A stretch of DNA of 64,000 nucleotides, taken from Pseudomonas californiensis (lineage in GTDB: Bacteria; Pseudomonadota; Gammaproteobacteria; Pseudomonadales; Pseudomonadaceae). The notes beneath the pieces are model-generated. The model was not told where the DNA came from. It did not search any database and saw only the letters and a list, made by a program, of their open reading frames with translations. Shown piece by piece: positions 55,065-64,000 of the stretch; the first letter of the stretch is position 1, and every line of letters begins with the position of its first letter. A program made the position numbers and the translations under genes. Location: NCBI RefSeq assembly GCF_021147775.1, contig NZ_JAGTPK010000004.1:124001-188000 (forward strand). The letters run 5' to 3'.

Positions 55065-55991
55065 TCAGGCTTTGGCGGAAAGCAGAGCCTCGAGCTTTTC
55101 CTGATCGCGAGCGAACTGGCGAATACCTTCGGCCAATTTCTCGGTTGCCATCGCGTCTTCATTGGACGCCCAGCGGAATTGAGCCTCGGTCAGGCTCTGG
55201 CGCTGTTCATTGCCATTGCCCGGCTTGAGTTTCTGTTCCAGCGTGCCGTTGTCCTCAGCCAGTTGCTTGAGCAGGTCCGGGCTGATGGTCAGACGGTCAC
55301 AGCCAGCCAACTGCTCGATCTGGTTCAGGTTGCGGAAGCTCGCACCCATTACCACGGTCTTGTAGCCGTTGGCCTTGTAGTAGTCGTAAATACGCGTTAC
55401 CGATTGAACACCCGGGTCTTCAGCCCCGGTGTAATCCTGGCCTGACGACTTTTTGTACCAGTCGTAGATGCGGCCCACGAACGGCGAAATCAGGAACACG
55501 CCTGCTTCTGCACAAGCGATAGCCTGAGCGAAGGAGAACAGCAGCGTGAGGTTGGTCTGGATGCCGTCTTTCTCGAGCTTCTCGGCGGCACGGATACCTT
55601 CCCAGGTCGACGCCAGCTTGACCAGGACACGGTCACGGCTGATGCCGGCGGCGTCGTAGAGGCTGATGATGCGCTCACTGCGTTCGATCAGGGCATTGGT
55701 GTCAAACGAAAGGCGGGCGTCGACCTCGGTAGAAACACGGCCCGGCACGACCTTCAGAATCTCCTGGCCTATAGCAACGGCAAAGCGATCGCAGGCGAGG
55801 CCGATGTCACCCTTGCTGCCGCTGAATGCGTCAGCGAGCAATTGAGAGTTGCTTTCGCTTGATGCTGCCTTGAGCAGCAGAGAAGGGTTGGTGGTCGCAT
55901 CCTGTGGCTTGAGGCTTTTGATGGCGCCGAAGTCACCGGTGTCAGCAACAACGGTAGTGAATTGCTTGAGTTGATCCAGCTTGGAAGTCAT
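55065..55991 (-). CDS. tal: transaldolase
   Basis: 308 residues, TIM-barrel enzyme of the pentose phosphate pathway, cytosolic. The Schiff-base Lys lies in [16 protein letters not shown]; the N-terminus [20 protein letters not shown] and [15 protein letters not shown] are the transaldolase signature. The long C-terminal helices ([15 protein letters not shown]) indicate the TalB-like family. The ATG at 55991 gives the standard N-terminus; the upstream in-frame extension has no similarity. A strong terminator follows at 55022. Confidence 0.97.
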   Translation of the reverse strand: MTSKLDQLKQFTTVVADTGDFGAIKSLKPQDATTNPSLLLKAASSESNSQLLADAFSGSKGDIGLACDRFAVAIGQEILKVVPGRVSTEVDARLSFDTNALIERSERIISLYDAAGISRDRVLVKLASTWEGIRAAEKLEKDGIQTNLTLLFSFAQAIACAEAGVFLISPFVGRIYDWYKKSSGQDYTGAEDPGVQSVTRIYDYYKANGYKTVVMGASFRNLNQIEQLAGCDRLTISPDLLKQLAEDNGTLEQKLKPGNGNEQRQSLTEAQFRWASNEDAMATEKLAEGIRQFARDQEKLEALLSAKA

Positions 55992-56285
55992 GAGCGTGCT
56001 CTGTCCTGTGCGGTTGGATGACATTACCCGAGCGTTGCCGCCCACTCAAGGCCGCAGCGCATAACGTTTGCGGATGTCGGGCATTGAGGGTCGGCATTGT
56101 CGTGAATACCTTGTCGAGATTGATTTGGAGCCTGTCTCGAACTGCTTGTTCCCTGAAAATGCATTTGAGTATTTTTGGCGGTTCATGCGGGTCGTGACAA
56201 ACCGGTCATGTCAGTCGAATGTGGCGCGCGGGGGATCAATGCGCAAAGATGGTGTTTCCAGTTGCAACAATCTGAGGGAACCAGC

Positions 56286-57533
56286 ATGCATTTTCGACGC
56301 ACATCCATTGCGGGCGCAATTGCCTTTTCATTTCTGTCTTGTGCCGCGATTGCTTCGGAGCTGTCGCCTGATCAACTGCTGAAAAAAGCCGAAGCAGAAC
56401 AACAGTCCTATCTTGCGACGGTCAAGCAACTCGTGGATGTCGACACCGGCACGGGGCAGGCGCCGGGTTTGAAAGTCATCAGCGCTGCGCTGGTCGAGCG
56501 ATTGAAAGCGTTGGGTGCAGAAGTCACCACAACGCCAGCTGAGCCGTCTGCGGGTGACAATATCGTCGGCGTCCTGAAGGGCACCGGCACCAAAAAATTT
56601 CTGCTGATGGTTCATTACGACACTGTATTTGGCCCTGGCACTGCCGCCAGGCGTCCGTTCAAGGTCGAAGGGGAGCGGGCCTACGGGCCTGGTGTTGCTG
56701 ATGCCAAGGGCGGTGTGGCCATGATCCTGCATTCGTTGCAGTTGCTGAAAGAGGAGAACTTCAAGGGTTTCGGTACGCTGACGGTATTGTTCAACCCTGA
56801 TGAGGAAACCGGCTCGAGCGGCTCCAGGAAGATCATTGCCGAACTCGCTCGTCAGCATGATTACGTGTTCTCGTACGAACCACCAGATAAAGACGCCGTC
56901 ACCGTTGCAACCAACGGGATCAATGGGCTGCTGCTGGACGTGAAAGGCAAGTCATCCCACGCAGGCTCTGCGCCAGAAGCGGGGCGCAACGCGGCCATTG
57001 AGCTTTCGCACCAGCTTTTGCAGTTAAAGGACCTGGGCGATGCGGCCAAGGGCACGACGGTCAACTGGACGCTGATCAAAGGCGGCGAGAAGCGCAACAT
57101 CATCCCGTCCAGTGCAGCGGCCGAAGCCGACATGCGCTATTCCGATCTGGATGAGAGTGACCGGGTGCTCGCCGATGCCAAGCGGATCATCGAGAAAAAG
57201 CTCATCGACGGCACTGAGGTCACTGTGCGTCTTGAGAAAGGCCGTCCGCCGCTGGCGAAGAATCCCGGCTCCGAACAACTGGCGAAAACCGCTCAGGGGC
57301 TCTACGGCAAGATCGGGCGCTCCATCGAACCCATCGCCATGCGTTTTGGTACTGATGCCGGCTACGCTTATGTACCTGGCAGCGCGAAACCTGCGGTACT
57401 GGAAACCATGGGCGTCGTCGGGGCCGGGCTGCATGCCGACGACGAATACATCGAGCTGTCGAGCATCGCTCCCAGGCTCTATCTGACGGTGGCATTGATC
57501 AGGCAGCTGTCCGGCGCAGACGCAGCGCCTTAG
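56286..57533 (+). CDS. exported M20 zinc peptidase (glutamate carboxypeptidase-like)
   Basis: 415 residues. A signal peptide (MHFRRTSIAGAIAFSFLSCAAIAS) then an M20 di-zinc fold: LMVHYDTVFGPG (metal His and Asp), GVADAKGGVAMIL (metal Asp), FNPDEETGSSGS (catalytic and metal Glu), and the dimerisation lid with SHAGSAPEAGRNAAIE. It resembles carboxypeptidase G2, which removes C-terminal glutamate from folates and peptides in the periplasm; specificity is inferred. A gagggaaccagc site precedes the ATG. The last metal His is in the C-terminal region GAGLHADDEY. Single gene. Confidence 0.9.
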   Translation: MHFRRTSIAGAIAFSFLSCAAIASELSPDQLLKKAEAEQQSYLATVKQLVDVDTGTGQAPGLKVISAALVERLKALGAEVTTTPAEPSAGDNIVGVLKGTGTKKFLLMVHYDTVFGPGTAARRPFKVEGERAYGPGVADAKGGVAMILHSLQLLKEENFKGFGTLTVLFNPDEETGSSGSRKIIAELARQHDYVFSYEPPDKDAVTVATNGINGLLLDVKGKSSHAGSAPEAGRNAAIELSHQLLQLKDLGDAAKGTTVNWTLIKGGEKRNIIPSSAAAEADMRYSDLDESDRVLADAKRIIEKKLIDGTEVTVRLEKGRPPLAKNPGSEQLAKTAQGLYGKIGRSIEPIAMRFGTDAGYAYVPGSAKPAVLETMGVVGAGLHADDEYIELSSIAPRLYLTVALIRQLSGADAAP

Positions 57534-57620
57534 CCTCGCGACGACGTGCGAGCGCGGTAGACTGGTCCACTGATCAGTGAGCTGCGCTTGCGATTGACCT
57601 AGAGGCCGGCGTAGGTTTTA

Positions 57621-57636
57621 CTGTATATAAATACAG
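57621..57636 (+). promoter_or_regulatory. LexA (SOS) box
   Basis: CTGTATATAAATACAG, a near-consensus LexA operator (CTG-N10-CAG with AT-rich centre), 24 bases before the ATG of the umuD-like gene. Exactly the position expected for SOS control of umuD/rulA genes. Confidence 0.92.
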
Positions 57637-57659
57637 TAAAAAAGAAAAAGGCTTACGTC

Positions 57660-58105
57660 ATGAGTGTTACTTTCCTCGTCCGTTGTCAGAAGGGGGCACC
57701 AGGCTCCCGTTCATATCCCTGTCATCCGCAGGCTCTCAATCACCGGTTGTGGAAAGGCATCTTTCGATCGCGCAGGTGTGTGATGTGCGGGAACCGCACG
57801 CATACCTGGCTAGGGTGGAGAGCGAGAGTATGCAGCGTGTCGGTATGTGCACAGGCGACATGCTGGTTGTCGACCGCAGCCGATATGCCGAGCATGGCGA
57901 TGTCGTGGTGGCGTCGCTCAATTCTCGACAGTTGTGCAGGCGCCTGCACATGCGAGGTGACGTGGTCATTCTGACGTCCGAGAACTCAGCGTATCCACCG
58001 CTGCATGTGACCGATCATGGTGATCTGATCATCCTGGGCGTGGTGACCCACAATGTGAAGAGCCTGGATAAACACCAAGCCCACAACGGCCTCGAAAGAC
58101 GGTAG
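57660..58105 (+). pseudogene. frameshifted umuD/rulA-like gene (SOS polymerase V subunit)
   Basis: The ATG at 57660 opens the typical family start MSVTFLVRCQKGA, but that frame then departs from the family. The remaining UmuD-like sequence (GTRLPFISLSSAGSQSP onward) lies in the frame of 57683-58105. A run of five G at 57692-57697 is where one G seems lost. The downstream part keeps the AG cleavage site and the nucleophile Ser in VESESMQRVG, but the partner Lys is Arg (LCRRLHMRG). No umuC follows. It is therefore a degenerate, probably inactive SOS gene; recoding or an internal TTG start at 57683 cannot be excluded. Confidence 0.8.
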
Positions 58106-58202
58106 TGGAGAAATCCGATTGCTCAGCAAAAAGATCCTGCTGAATGCTTTCGAATAATCACTGGGTTCTGCCTCCTGCCCGGACGCTGCGCCACCGACAA
58201 AC

Positions 58203-58226
58203 AGCCCGCATTTGCGGGCTTTTTTG
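58203..58226 (+). terminator. Rho-independent terminator
   Basis: Perfect 8-bp stem agcccgca/tgcgggct with a 2-base loop and T-run, about 100 bases after the umuD-like gene. Confidence 0.9.
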
Positions 58227-58590
58227 CAGGTTTTATATCTGTTTGGCTACATTCTTTCTGGCCTCACGTGGTGTGCCCGGGCGCCAGGCACGCGTGAAGA
58301 ATGTGAAAATTTTGTTATCTATTTGAGGGCTATGGCTTTTTTACGGGTAAACAATCTGACAAACTGTTGAGAATAGTTACCAATAGCAAGTGCTTTTGCT
58401 TCGCAATAAGGCCTGGTTTTTCGATTGTTCTGCAATAAATCTGACGCTCGTTATCCATCCTTGCGAAGGATAGCGAGCATTGAGGCTGACGTGCTGGCGT
58501 GTCCTGAAGACCGGCCGCGAAGTGTGCTCGACCCTTGCAACAACTGCCCCCTTGATGACTGCGATATTCACCTTGTAAGGAGACACCTGC
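58227..58590 (+). promoter_or_regulatory. TonB-receptor upstream region with possible Fur site
   Basis: No gene in this stretch. A sequence at 58369-58387 (gagaatagttaccaatagc) matches 12 of 19 positions of the Fur box as I recall it. A short hairpin-like atccttgcgaaggat lies at 58455-58470. Iron control of the receptor is likely by family, but this site is only a candidate. Confidence 0.35.
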
Positions 58591-60960
58591 GTGCAATTTT
58601 TCTGGCCCCGCACCCTTGCCGTTGCAATTGCCTTGTCCAGCAGTGCCACGTTCGTCCTGGCCCAGGATGCGAACTCAGCTGCAACCCGTTACCGTTTTGA
58701 TGTGCCAGCAGGTCCGTTGGCGCAAACGCTGCAAACTATCTCCCGTCAGAGCGCAAGGCCTGTTTCCCTCGACGCCTCGCTGGTTCAGGGACGCCAGGCA
58801 CCGAGCGTGAGCGGTAACCTCAGCGCTCAGGAAGCGGCTTCGCGTGCATTGGCAGGCAGTGGCTTGCGTCTGGTGGTTGCGGCTGATGGTTCGCTGGGCG
58901 TTCAATCCGCAGAAGAGCAGGCGATGATGCTTGGCGCTGTCGACATCAGCTCCAATACGCTGGGTGCGACCTCTGAGGGTTCAGGTTCTTACACAACCGG
59001 CTCGATGAGTACGGCCACCAAATTGCCGCTGAGCATTCGGGAGACGCCGCAGGCTGTGACCGTCGTAACGCGCCAGCGCATGGACGATCAGGCCATGACC
59101 AGCGTCAACGATGTGGTGAAGGCCACGCCGGGCCTGTTCTTCAGTCAGGATGGTGGTCCTGGTCGGGAGAGGTACATGTCGCGCGGCTTCCAGATCGACA
59201 ACATCCTGTATGACGGGCTGCCCAGCACCTATACGCCCTACAACCTTGGCGTTCAGCCCAATCTGGCGATGTTCGACCGGGTCGAAGTGATCCGTGGCGC
59301 GACCGGCCTCGTCACCGGCGCTGGCAATCCGTCGGCAGCCATCAACATGGTTCGCAAACGGCCCACGGCTGATCAGCAAGTAACGGTAACCGGCGCTGTG
59401 GGCAGTTGGGACGACTACCGAGGCGAGTTCGATGCGTCGAGCCCACTCAACGACAGCGGTACGCTCAGAGGGCGGGTGGTGGGTTCGTACCGCGACGGCA
59501 ACAGCTTTCGCGACAAGGAAGAGCAGGATCATGGTCTGTTCTACGCGATTGGCGAGGCCGATCTGAGCGACGCCACCACCGCAAGTCTTGGTTTTTCGCG
59601 TCAGGAAGACCAGAGCAACCTGTTCTGGGGTGGCCTGCCGCTGGGCACCAACGGTCATCATCTGGACCTGCCACGTTCTACATATCCGGGCACCGACTGG
59701 GAAAACAAGAAGCTCACGGTCGACACGGTATTCGGCGACATAGAACATCGCTTCGACAACGACTGGAAGCTGCACGCGGCCGGTATGGCGTCTTCGCTGG
59801 ATGGTGTGTTTTCCGGCACCTACCTGTCGCGCTATAACGGACCGTTGGAAACCACTGCTTATCAATCGAAAAGCGTCGACAAGCAGACCGCATTCGACAC
59901 CTATGCCAGCGGCCCGGTCGAAGCCTTTGGCCGCACTCATGAAGTAGTGATCGGCGCCAGCAGTCGTACCTACGACGCTACCAGCAAGGAATTCTCGCCT
60001 TACACCACCGCGTGGCCAATTGGCGCGCCAAAACCGGACTTCGTGCGCAACGGCAAAACCCATTCGGTCACGACTCAGGATGCGGTGTACCTGACCACGC
60101 GTCTGAGTCTGGCGGACCCGTTGACCCTGATTCTGGGCGGTCGACTGGACTGGTATGACTACGACGATCGCTCAGGCGACGGCGACTACAAGGTCACCCG
60201 CAACCTGACACGCTACGCAGGCCTGATTTACAAACTCGATGACCACCATTCGGTCTACGCCAGCTATACCGACATTTTCACACCGCAGTCCTCGAAAGAC
60301 CTTTCCGGCAAAGTGCTGGAACCCATCGTCGGCGAAAACTACGAGATCGGTATCAAGGGTGAGTATTTCGACGCTGCCCTCAATGCCAGCCTGGCCCTGT
60401 TCCAGATGGATCAGACCAACCGCGCAACCATGGCAACCACTCAATTGGGTTGCCCGGTGCTGACCTGCTACGAGTCTTCCGGAAAAGTCCGCAGTCAGGG
60501 CATCGATGTTGAACTGCAAGGCGCGCTGACTGAAAACTGGCAGGTTGGCGCGGGCTACACCTACACGCGTGCGCATTACATCAAGGACGAAAACCCTGCC
60601 AACAACAACCAGCAGTTCGACACGGACACGCCTGAACACCTGTTCAAGGTCTCGACTGTTTATCGCTTGCAGGGCCCGCTGGAGAAATTCCGTGTGGGCG
60701 GCAACGTTTACTGGCAGAGCCGCATGTACAACGACATCGCGCTCACTGACGGCAACTACCGTCTCGAGCAGGGCAGCTACGCAGTGGCCGATCTGATGGC
60801 TGGTTACGAAGTGAACAAGCACCTTGACCTGCAATTGAACGCCAACAACGTCTTCGACCGCGTGTACTACTCAGCGATTGGTACAGACACCGTCTGGGGC
60901 GCCACCGACACGTACGGTAACCCACGGAGTTACTCTCTCACTGCGCGATACAAGTTTTGA
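58591..60960 (+). CDS. TonB-dependent siderophore receptor with STN signalling domain
   Basis: 789 residues, outer membrane. Signal peptide (to VLAQ), then an STN domain (YRFDVPAGPLAQTLQTISRQ ... LVVAADGSLGVQ, residues about 30-105) found in receptors that signal to FecR-type anti-sigma proteins. A TonB box-like stretch, the plug (LPLSIRETPQAVTVVTRQRM, FDRVEVIRGATGLVTGAGNP) and a 22-strand barrel ending YSLTARYKF with the terminal Phe follow. Its ligand is unknown; ferric siderophores of the FpvA/FoxA class are probable. Translation starts at GTG behind aaggagacacctgc. No fecI/fecR pair is adjacent. Confidence 0.93.
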   Translation: MQFFWPRTLAVAIALSSSATFVLAQDANSAATRYRFDVPAGPLAQTLQTISRQSARPVSLDASLVQGRQAPSVSGNLSAQEAASRALAGSGLRLVVAADGSLGVQSAEEQAMMLGAVDISSNTLGATSEGSGSYTTGSMSTATKLPLSIRETPQAVTVVTRQRMDDQAMTSVNDVVKATPGLFFSQDGGPGRERYMSRGFQIDNILYDGLPSTYTPYNLGVQPNLAMFDRVEVIRGATGLVTGAGNPSAAINMVRKRPTADQQVTVTGAVGSWDDYRGEFDASSPLNDSGTLRGRVVGSYRDGNSFRDKEEQDHGLFYAIGEADLSDATTASLGFSRQEDQSNLFWGGLPLGTNGHHLDLPRSTYPGTDWENKKLTVDTVFGDIEHRFDNDWKLHAAGMASSLDGVFSGTYLSRYNGPLETTAYQSKSVDKQTAFDTYASGPVEAFGRTHEVVIGASSRTYDATSKEFSPYTTAWPIGAPKPDFVRNGKTHSVTTQDAVYLTTRLSLADPLTLILGGRLDWYDYDDRSGDGDYKVTRNLTRYAGLIYKLDDHHSVYASYTDIFTPQSSKDLSGKVLEPIVGENYEIGIKGEYFDAALNASLALFQMDQTNRATMATTQLGCPVLTCYESSGKVRSQGIDVELQGALTENWQVGAGYTYTRAHYIKDENPANNNQQFDTDTPEHLFKVSTVYRLQGPLEKFRVGGNVYWQSRMYNDIALTDGNYRLEQGSYAVADLMAGYEVNKHLDLQLNANNVFDRVYYSAIGTDTVWGATDTYGNPRSYSLTARYKF

Positions 60961-60982
60961 GTCAATAAGCACTGGGTACAAG

Positions 60983-61010
60983 GAGGGCAGGGCCGCTGGT
61001 GTCTGCCCTC
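60983..61010. terminator. hairpin between receptor and EamA genes
   Basis: Perfect 8-bp stem gagggcag/ctgccctc with a 12-base loop at the convergent junction; it touches the minus-strand stop at 61009. No T-run. Confidence 0.45.
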
Positions 61011-61980
61011 AAGTATCACCAGAGTGTGAAGCAGCCAGCCTCGCTGGCGCCTTACGGTGGCAATTCAAGCACCAGACCACACCGACGACCAATAGCATGA
61101 TCGCTGCGAATTCAGCCTCATCCGGTGCGCGCTGCTCCCATAAAAAACCGAGCAGAAGCGCAGCCAGTGTTTCTATTACAAGCACCTGCCCACTCAGTGC
61201 CAGTGGCAGAAATCGACTCGCCTGATTCCAGCAGGCCCCGCCAATCACCGATGACAGCAGAGCCACGCCGCTTGCCACCGCCAAAAAATGCAACCAGGCG
61301 CTAGCGCTGTGCGTTTGAGTATCAAATCCCAGGACCGGCACCGCCAGGAGCAGCGATTGGGCTCCGGTCATGACGCCAGTCAACAGTGCCCAGTCATGGG
61401 ACGACACCTTGGGCACAAGGGCCAGCCTGCGAGCGTTGCTGACGGCGAACCAGCTCCAACTGATCAGCGCGCCTGTCGCACACACAATACCGGCGATCTG
61501 ACTGGTTGGCGGAATAGTGGAGTCTCCGTTGTTCAAAGCGTGAAAACTGATCAGCACGACCCCTGCGACAGCGCAACACAGCGACGGTAGCAACCTGCCC
61601 AGAGAAACGGCATGTGCATCATTGCGGCCTGCCAGCGTGACGAGAACCGGGATGAGTCCAACGATCAACGACGTCGTAGCTATGCCGACCAATTGCACGC
61701 CGCTGCCTACCAGCGAGTAGTAGAGCAGGTTGCCTATCAGGCTGAGCCAGAAAAGCGACCGCCAATCGGCTGCGTTCAGACACGCGCACACTCGCCGCCA
61801 TCGAGGCAGCAACAGGATGAATGAAAAAAGGCCATAGCAAAGGAAGCGCAGAACAGCGAACTGCAATCCGTTCAGTCCTGGAGCCAACTGCGGGCCGAGG
61901 AATATCACACCCCAGCACATGCCGGCACTGACACCGTAGCCAGCGCCCTTTAAAAGAGATCGATCAGCCAACATGGTCAT
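61009..61980 (-). CDS. EamA/DMT-family transporter
   Basis: 323 residues with about ten membrane helices arranged as two EamA repeats, for example GAGYGVSAGMCWGVIFLGPQL at the start and LLSSVIGGACWNQASRFLPLALSGQ in the second half. Members export amino acids, metabolites or drugs; the substrate is unknown. It starts eight bases after the stop of the upstream AraC gene, so the two form a transcript and the regulator likely controls it. Basic C-terminus (NCHRKAPARLAAS). Confidence 0.88.
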   Translation of the reverse strand: MTMLADRSLLKGAGYGVSAGMCWGVIFLGPQLAPGLNGLQFAVLRFLCYGLFSFILLLPRWRRVCACLNAADWRSLFWLSLIGNLLYYSLVGSGVQLVGIATTSLIVGLIPVLVTLAGRNDAHAVSLGRLLPSLCCAVAGVVLISFHALNNGDSTIPPTSQIAGIVCATGALISWSWFAVSNARRLALVPKVSSHDWALLTGVMTGAQSLLLAVPVLGFDTQTHSASAWLHFLAVASGVALLSSVIGGACWNQASRFLPLALSGQVLVIETLAALLLGFLWEQRAPDEAEFAAIMLLVVGVVWCLNCHRKAPARLAASHSGDT

Positions 61981-61987
61981 TCACGCT

Positions 61988-62785
61988 TCATCCGTCAAAG
62001 CGTGCAGTTTGAAGACTGTCCTGGCAGAGATATTGTCGCGGGCTGTGTGTTTTTTTACCGAGACTGTCGATGGGTTTTTCGGTAAACGGCCGGGGTCGTG
62101 CTGCACACACACGTTGCATGGCGCGCGTCAGCGCCGCCTGGTCAGAAAAGCCGCTGCGTAGTGCAATGTCTGAAATCGGCAATGCAGTACTGCGCAGCCA
62201 TTGTTGCGCATCGTTGATTCGCAACTCGGTCAGCCACGCCTGTGGAGACTTGGCAAACGCGTGGCGAAAACGCTGATGCAACTGACTCAGGCTCATGTTC
62301 GCGACGCGAGCCATGGCCTGATTGTTCCAGTCGCCCGCTGGATATGCGCGGACCCGTGCAATCAGTGGTTGCAGTATCGACGACTCGGCTGAACTTTCGG
62401 CCCCGAACGACGAGACAAGCAGCGTCGCCAGCGGCGTCGTGCCTGCTGCAAGCTGTTCATTGCCGATGAGATCCGCAAACTCTATCAATCGTCTGGTTGC
62501 CGCAGGTATTGGCACATAGATGCGTTTGGCCAGACGCTCCATCTGAACGCTTTCAAGCAGAGTCGAGGAACAGTCCAGAACCAGGAACCGACTGCTTGCG
62601 TCGGTGAGTTGCGAGTGCACGGAGCCAGGCGCAACGAGGGCTGCAAGTGAATGGTCGATATAGCCGCCATGGCCATTGACATCAATTTCCATCCGCCCAT
62701 GAACAGGCAGCACCCACTGAGCAAAATCATGGTCATGATGCGGGTTTTCACCGCTGTAGCTGCGTACTTCTAGGTTCAGAAACAT
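61988..62785 (-). CDS. AraC-family transcriptional regulator
   Basis: 265 residues. The N-terminal cupin-like sensing domain contains GENPHHDHDFAQWVLPVHGRMEIDV and LAALVAPGSVHSQL. The C-terminal double helix-turn-helix has MSLSQLHQRFRHAFAKSPQAWLTELRINDAQQWL and ISDIALRSGFSDQAALTRAMQRV. The start at ATG 62785 (MFLNLEVRSYSG) is my preference; GTG 62827 is an alternative with a longer N-terminus. It probably regulates the EamA transporter encoded next on the same strand. Confidence 0.9.
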   Translation of the reverse strand: MFLNLEVRSYSGENPHHDHDFAQWVLPVHGRMEIDVNGHGGYIDHSLAALVAPGSVHSQLTDASSRFLVLDCSSTLLESVQMERLAKRIYVPIPAATRRLIEFADLIGNEQLAAGTTPLATLLVSSFGAESSAESSILQPLIARVRAYPAGDWNNQAMARVANMSLSQLHQRFRHAFAKSPQAWLTELRINDAQQWLRSTALPISDIALRSGFSDQAALTRAMQRVCAARPRPFTEKPIDSLGKKTHSPRQYLCQDSLQTARFDG

Positions 62786-63223
62786 CTGCTCTGCGTCTCC
62801 ATCAATCGCCTTCAACCTACAGACCACTGCTGGTGTTTAAACCAGTCAGGATTGGCCCGTGAGCGCGGGCTTGAGAAGTGTACTGCCCGCAGCACGACCT
62901 GGGAATCAGCAGCTCATTTGGACGGGAGTCGGCATTTTCTTCATAACCTGTCTGTGAACGCCGCGTGTGGTGGCGCAAGATCTGATTTCGGCAACGGCGG
63001 GTGGCGACATGCCTGCGTTCGAAAGTCCGGCTTTCCTGATAAACTGTGCGGCCGTCCCGGCCAGGCTAGTCCGAGCTGCGCGGCTCACCGAGTTGCTCCT
63101 GGGGTTTTGTGAGTGATCGCCGTCACTCAGGCCCACTACATTCCTCAGTACGGCGACTGCCCGGTAGCAACCGCTCCAAAAAAGCTGAAACGACCCAGAA
63201 TGGCTACAAACAGGCCCGCTAAA
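62786..63223. promoter_or_regulatory. divergent intergenic region before dusA
   Basis: About 440 bases without a supported gene. It holds the divergent promoters of the AraC gene and dusA. An inverted repeat tgagtga-N6-tcactca at 63110-63129 is the only notable structure. Confidence 0.35.
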
Positions 63224-64000
63224 ATGCAACCAGATACCGCCCCAAACCCCCATATCACAAGGCCTGCACTGTCGCGCCGCTTCTCCGTTGCGCCGATGAT
63301 GGATTGGACCGATCGTCATTGCCGGTACTTCCTGCGTCTGCTGTCGAAGAACGCGCTTCTGTACACGGAGATGGTGACCACGGGTGCGTTGTTGCATGGT
63401 GACCGGGAGCGTTTTCTGCGTCATGACGACACTGAGCATCCGCTGGCCCTGCAGTTGGGCGGGAGTACGGCGGCGGATCTGGCGGCGTGTGCGCGCATGG
63501 CGCAGGACGTAGGCTATGACGAGGTCAATCTGAATGTCGGCTGCCCGAGCGATCGGGTGCAGAACAACATGATCGGTGCGTGCCTGATGGCGCATCCGGA
63601 GTTGGTGGCCGATTGTGTGAAGGCCATGCGCGACGCCGTCAGCATCCCGGTAACGGTGAAGCACCGTATTGGCATCAACGGGCGCGACAGCTATGCGCAG
63701 TTGTGCGATTTCGTCGGCAAGGTGCATGAGGCGGGCTGCGACAGCTTCACTGTGCATGCGCGCATCGCGATTCTTGAAGGTTTGTCGCCCAAGGAGAATC
63801 GGGACATTCCGCCACTTCGCTACGACGTCGTCGCTCAATTGAAATCCGACTTCCCAGACCTGGAAATCATCCTCAACGGCGGTATCAAGACGTTGGAGCA
63901 GTGTGCCGAGCACTTGCAGACATTCGACGGCGTGATGCTGGGGCGCGAGGCGTACCACAACCCTTATCTGTTGTCGCAAGTCGACAGCCAGCTGTTCGGC
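63224..64000 (+). CDS. dusA: tRNA-dihydrouridine(20/20a) synthase, partial
   Basis: 259 codons are visible; the gene runs off the right edge. FMN enzyme that reduces U20/U20a of tRNA. Landmarks: [19 protein letters not shown] near the start, [41 protein letters not shown] with the catalytic Cys, [10 protein letters not shown], and [12 protein letters not shown]. The first part matches DusA rather than DusB or DusC. I chose ATG 63224; ATG 63200 in the same frame is possible, and neither has a strong ribosome site. Confidence 0.93.
   Translation, partial: MQPDTAPNPHITRPALSRRFSVAPMMDWTDRHCRYFLRLLSKNALLYTEMVTTGALLHGDRERFLRHDDTEHPLALQLGGSTAADLAACARMAQDVGYDEVNLNVGCPSDRVQNNMIGACLMAHPELVADCVKAMRDAVSIPVTVKHRIGINGRDSYAQLCDFVGKVHEAGCDSFTVHARIAILEGLSPKENRDIPPLRYDVVAQLKSDFPDLEIILNGGIKTLEQCAEHLQTFDGVMLGREAYHNPYLLSQVDSQLFG

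Noticed and set aside
56230..56290. ggaacc upstream of the M20 peptidase as a type III secretion (hrp) box
   Set aside because: The second half (ccac at the right spacing) is missing.

Overview
The window looks like chromosomal DNA of a fluorescent Pseudomonas, most likely of the P. syringae group. The proteins read as typical Pseudomonas orthologues, base composition is moderately GC-rich, and several blocks keep a gene order I remember from P. aeruginosa: mtnB-mtnD-mtnC...speE-LTA-synthase-like; mfd-gap...apbE-sthA-GDPD-PilZ-lolCDE; and copS-copR/queF/DUF4404/HAD-like/mlaA/PilZ/response regulator/STAS/tal. The species assignment is inference; no rRNA or other marker is present.

Layout. 1-2.1 kb: end of an MFS transporter and the methionine-salvage genes mtnB, mtnD, mtnC. 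2.4-11 kb: a LuxR-family regulator with no luxI, a DUF3509 protein, an ankyrin protein, a ZIP metal transporter, speE, a membrane-bound LTA-synthase-like sulfatase-fold enzyme and an RraB-like protein. 11.3-14.6 kb: a tight operon of circularly permuted ATP-grasp, alpha-E and transglutaminase-like proteins. 14.7-20.5 kb: small and metabolic genes (Cys-less rhodanese, a 31-residue membrane peptide, class I amidotransferase, CorA, crotonase, EthD, cytochrome c). 20.5-24.2 kb: an AT-richer stretch with a serralysin-like RTX protease and a DUF115-like gene, ending at tRNA-Ser(GGA). 24.4-26.8 kb: SDR/LysR divergent pair and an isochorismatase-like hydrolase.

26.8-36.6 kb, mostly minus strand: DUF3142, a large helical-repeat-like exported protein, a SWIM/SNF2 helicase, CsiV-like protein and mfd. 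36.8-47.7 kb: gap, an MHS-type carboxylate transporter, apbE, sthA, GDPD, PilZ and the Lol lipoprotein-release transporter. 47.7-56 kb: copper-type two-component system, queF, DUF4404, a HAD protein without its catalytic aspartates, mlaA, a PilZ/PP2C-response-regulator/STAS signalling group and tal. 56.2-64 kb: an exported M20 peptidase, a broken SOS-controlled umuD-like gene, a TonB receptor with STN domain, an AraC/EamA pair and the start of dusA.

Functional links: mtnBDC recycles methylthioadenosine, a by-product of the SpeE reaction. LolCDE, MlaA, CsiV and the LTA-synthase-like enzyme all serve the cell envelope. Two PilZ proteins plus the PP2C/STAS pair suggest c-di-GMP and partner-switching control. 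I see no complete mobile element, CRISPR array or rRNA. The items most worth a second look are the frameshifted umuD with an intact LexA box, the catalytically dead HAD protein, the ATP-grasp/alpha-E/transglutaminase operon, the helicase/DUF3142 cluster, the orphan apbE, the orphan serralysin beside a tRNA, and a possible minus-strand small RNA near 11 kb.
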